Notes under the pieces: generated by a model
The model's input: only the letters and a program-made list of their open reading frames with translations
Database searches by the model: none
What the model was told of the DNA's origin: nothing
Shown here: in pieces, positions 5,354 to 7,063 of the stretch
Numbering within the stretch: position 1 is the first letter of the stretch
Layout: each line of letters begins with the position of its first letter
Position numbers and translations under genes: made by a program
NCBI GenBank assembly: GCA_900547085.1
Contig: URFI01000126.1
Span: 1 to 7,063 of the forward strand
Length of the DNA stretch: 7,063 nucleotides
DNA from: an uncultured Prevotella sp.
Lineage (GTDB): Bacteria > Bacteroidota > Bacteroidia > Bacteroidales > Bacteroidaceae
Direction: 5' to 3'

Positions 5354-5375
5354 CCTAAGAAGTGACAACTTCAGG
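5354..5375. terminator. Small hairpin just past the ahpF stop
   Basis: CCT-aa-GAAGT (5354-5363) pairs with ACTTC-AGG (5368-5375) around GACA, with a two-base bulge. On the minus strand it begins 15 bases after the ahpF stop. No T run follows it, so it may serve as an RNA 3'-end structure rather than a classical terminator. Confidence 0.3.
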
Positions 5376-5389
5376 AAACAAATGACAAA

Positions 5390-6949
5390 CTATATTACGC
5401 CCCTAATCCTGTCGTCAAAGGCTGAAAGGGCTGCTTTAGCTCCTTCGCCCATGGCAATCATAATCTGTTTATAAGGTACGTTGGTCACATCTCCAGCGGC
5501 ATAAACACCAGGAACGGACGTCCTACAATAGTTGTCCACCTCTATCTCGTGGCGTTGATTTAACGGAAGTGCCTCACGGAAAGGGTCGGCATTGGCCGCC
5601 AATCCTATCTGTACAAAGATGCCGTCTACTGCTATGTCACGTTCTTCATCGTTGTTGCGGTTCTTCACACGAATGGCTGTTACTTTCTGTCCGTCGCCCA
5701 CGATAGCCGTGGTTTGTGCCATGGTGAATATTTCCACGTTATCCAAGCTCTTCGCTTTTTCTTGCAAAACGGTGTCAGCTCGTAGGGTCTCGCCAAATTC
5801 AAGTACGGTTACCTTTTTGCAGATGCCTGCCAAATCGATAGCCGCTTCTACGCCGGAGTTACCTCCTCCGACCACTGCCACATGTTTGTTCTTATAGAAA
5901 GGACCGTCGCAATGGGGACAGAAGTGTACGCCATGCCCCATATATTTAGCCTCGTCTTGTACGTTGAGCTTTCTCCAACTTGCGCCAGTGGCAATGATTA
6001 CCGCAGGTGAGATAAATATTTCACCGCCTTTTACATGCACCTTTTTCAGTTCTTCGTCGAAAAATGCCTTGTCAACCCTTCTGTTGTCAAACACATCAAT
6101 AGGGTATTCCTTGAGGTGGGTAAGGAGATTGTCAGCCATCTTCGCTCCTGTTGTCTTGGGAACAGAGATGAAGTTTTCGATGCCAACCGTATCTTTCATC
6201 TGGCCACCGATATTATTTGCAATGATAGCTACACGCAAACCCTTGCGTGCAGAATAAATAGCTGCCGACGCTCCAGCAGGACCACCTCCCACAACTACAA
6301 CATCGTAATGGCGTTCCACTGGTTCTTCGTTCTCATCCTCTTCGCTGCCAATCATGTCTTCTAATTTGGTGAGCAGCTCTCCCAAGCTGCCTCGTCCTAT
6401 GTGCAGCAACTCTCCGTTGGCATATACCGTTGGCACAGCTTGAATATTCAAGCGCTCTACCTCGTCTTGAAACAAGGCGCCATCTATCATTTCGTGCGTA
6501 ATTTTTGGACTGATTAGCGCCATGACGTTCAACGCCTGTACGATGTCGGGACAGTTAGTGCAGGTTAACGAGACGTATGTTTGCAGTCTGATGTTCCCTT
6601 TGAGACGTTGGATGCGCTTACAAATCGCATCATCGGGCAGGTTCTTACCTTTGCCATCGGCATTAAGGACAGCCAAAAGAAGTGACGTAAACTCATGACC
6701 GTTGGGTATGCCACGAAACATAACGCCTGTTTCTGCATTGTCTTTCAGTAGGGAGAAGTGAATAGTCATGACATCAGTCTCCACAAATTGTGCCGTAAAA
6801 AGCTGGGATGTTGAGACAAAGTCGTTGATAAATTCTTTTAGTTCTGCGGCTTTTTCATGTTGCGGATGCGCCGTTACTTTGAAGGTATATTGATGGGTTA
6901 AGTCTTTAAAGACATCTTTAACCTGTTGTAGGATGGTTGTATCTAACAT
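5390..6949 (-). CDS. ahpF: Alkyl hydroperoxide reductase subunit F (NADH-dependent AhpC reductase)
   Basis: AhpF is a cytoplasmic FAD enzyme that passes electrons from NADH to the peroxiredoxin AhpC, which removes hydrogen peroxide and organic peroxides. The 519 residues match the family length (521 in E. coli). The N-terminal domain is a tandem thioredoxin-like fold with the redox pair C130-T-N-C133 and the cis-Pro region AVPTVYANG (171-179). An acidic linker (about 201-212, EEDENEEP) leads to a thioredoxin-reductase-like part with FAD motif GGGPAG (221-226), the active disulfide C344-P-H-C347, NAD motif GGGNSG (361-366) and AAGDVT (484-489). The N-terminal domain separates it from ordinary thioredoxin reductase. 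The ATG at 6949 gives the normal start. Upstream there is only a weak -7-like box (TACATTTC, complement of 7000-7007). ahpC usually lies directly upstream and would be just outside the window. Confidence 0.96.
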   Translation of the reverse strand: MLDTTILQQVKDVFKDLTHQYTFKVTAHPQHEKAAELKEFINDFVSTSQLFTAQFVETDVMTIHFSLLKDNAETGVMFRGIPNGHEFTSLLLAVLNADGKGKNLPDDAICKRIQRLKGNIRLQTYVSLTCTNCPDIVQALNVMALISPKITHEMIDGALFQDEVERLNIQAVPTVYANGELLHIGRGSLGELLTKLEDMIGSEEDENEEPVERHYDVVVVGGGPAGASAAIYSARKGLRVAIIANNIGGQMKDTVGIENFISVPKTTGAKMADNLLTHLKEYPIDVFDNRRVDKAFFDEELKKVHVKGGEIFISPAVIIATGASWRKLNVQDEAKYMGHGVHFCPHCDGPFYKNKHVAVVGGGNSGVEAAIDLAGICKKVTVLEFGETLRADTVLQEKAKSLDNVEIFTMAQTTAIVGDGQKVTAIRVKNRNNDEERDIAVDGIFVQIGLAANADPFREALPLNQRHEIEVDNYCRTSVPGVYAAGDVTNVPYKQIMIAMGEGAKAALSAFDDRIRGVI

Positions 6950-7015
6950 TGTGCTATAAATTGTTTATATATGGGTAACTTTTCATTATGTTTCTAACAG
7001 AAATGTAAAAGGTAT

Positions 7016-7039
7016 AAAAAAAAGGCAGCTTGAGAAAGC
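7016..7039 (-). terminator. Weak terminator-like signal upstream of ahpF
   Basis: On the minus strand a short stem GCTT-tctc-AAGC (7039-7028) is followed by TGCC and a run of eight T (7023-7016). This could end or attenuate transcription from a gene beyond the right edge, expected to be ahpC. The stem is only four base pairs, so a chance occurrence is quite possible. Confidence 0.2.
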
Positions 7040-7063
7040 AACAACGATACTTAGCTCGTAGGT

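Overview
This window looks like a piece of chromosome from a member of the Bacteroidetes, most likely a Prevotella-like Bacteroidales. Four things point there. Start codons have no convincing Shine-Dalgarno sequences. Several genes carry the Bacteroidetes -7 promoter box TAnnTTTG (one also has a -33 TTG). The IS4-family transposase carries the N-terminal DUF4372-type region common in that phylum. The housekeeping proteins KsgA, RRF, RsgA and AhpF have Bacteroidales-like sequences. The taxonomic call comes from recalled family resemblance, not from a search.

Layout. Bases 55-1412 are a complete insertion sequence of 1358 bp, with 28-bp terminal inverted repeats (27/28 matches) and one intact 390-residue transposase. 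The element interrupts the 3' part of a minus-strand Gfo/Idh/MocA-family oxidoreductase gene (1413-2162). That gene also carries a one-base frameshift inside its NAD(P)-binding glycine motif, so it is a pseudogene damaged twice. A 332-bp divergent intergenic region follows, with a -7 box for each direction and a strong inverted repeat in the presumed ksgA leader.

The central block is three plus-strand genes for the ribosome: rsmA/ksgA (16S rRNA dimethyltransferase), frr (ribosome recycling factor) and rsgA (GTPase of 30S maturation). The frr gene has the best promoter in the window (TTG, 20-bp spacer, TATTTTTG), so it is probably transcribed separately from ksgA. Between frr and rsgA lie ten consecutive degenerate 8-bp repeats and a REP-like palindrome.

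The right end holds ahpF on the minus strand, convergent with rsgA and separated from it by hairpins that could end transcription from both sides. AhpF is the flavoprotein that reduces the peroxiredoxin AhpC; ahpC itself is not in the window and would be expected just beyond the right edge. Thus the window combines ribosome biogenesis and recycling, a peroxide-defence reductase, and an IS insertion that has broken a sugar- or inositol-type dehydrogenase.

I see no CRISPR array, tRNA, rRNA or evident new multi-gene system. The most interesting signals are regulatory or structural: a hairpin over the transposase start that would form only on read-through transcripts, the 8-bp repeat array, and the ksgA leader inverted repeat.
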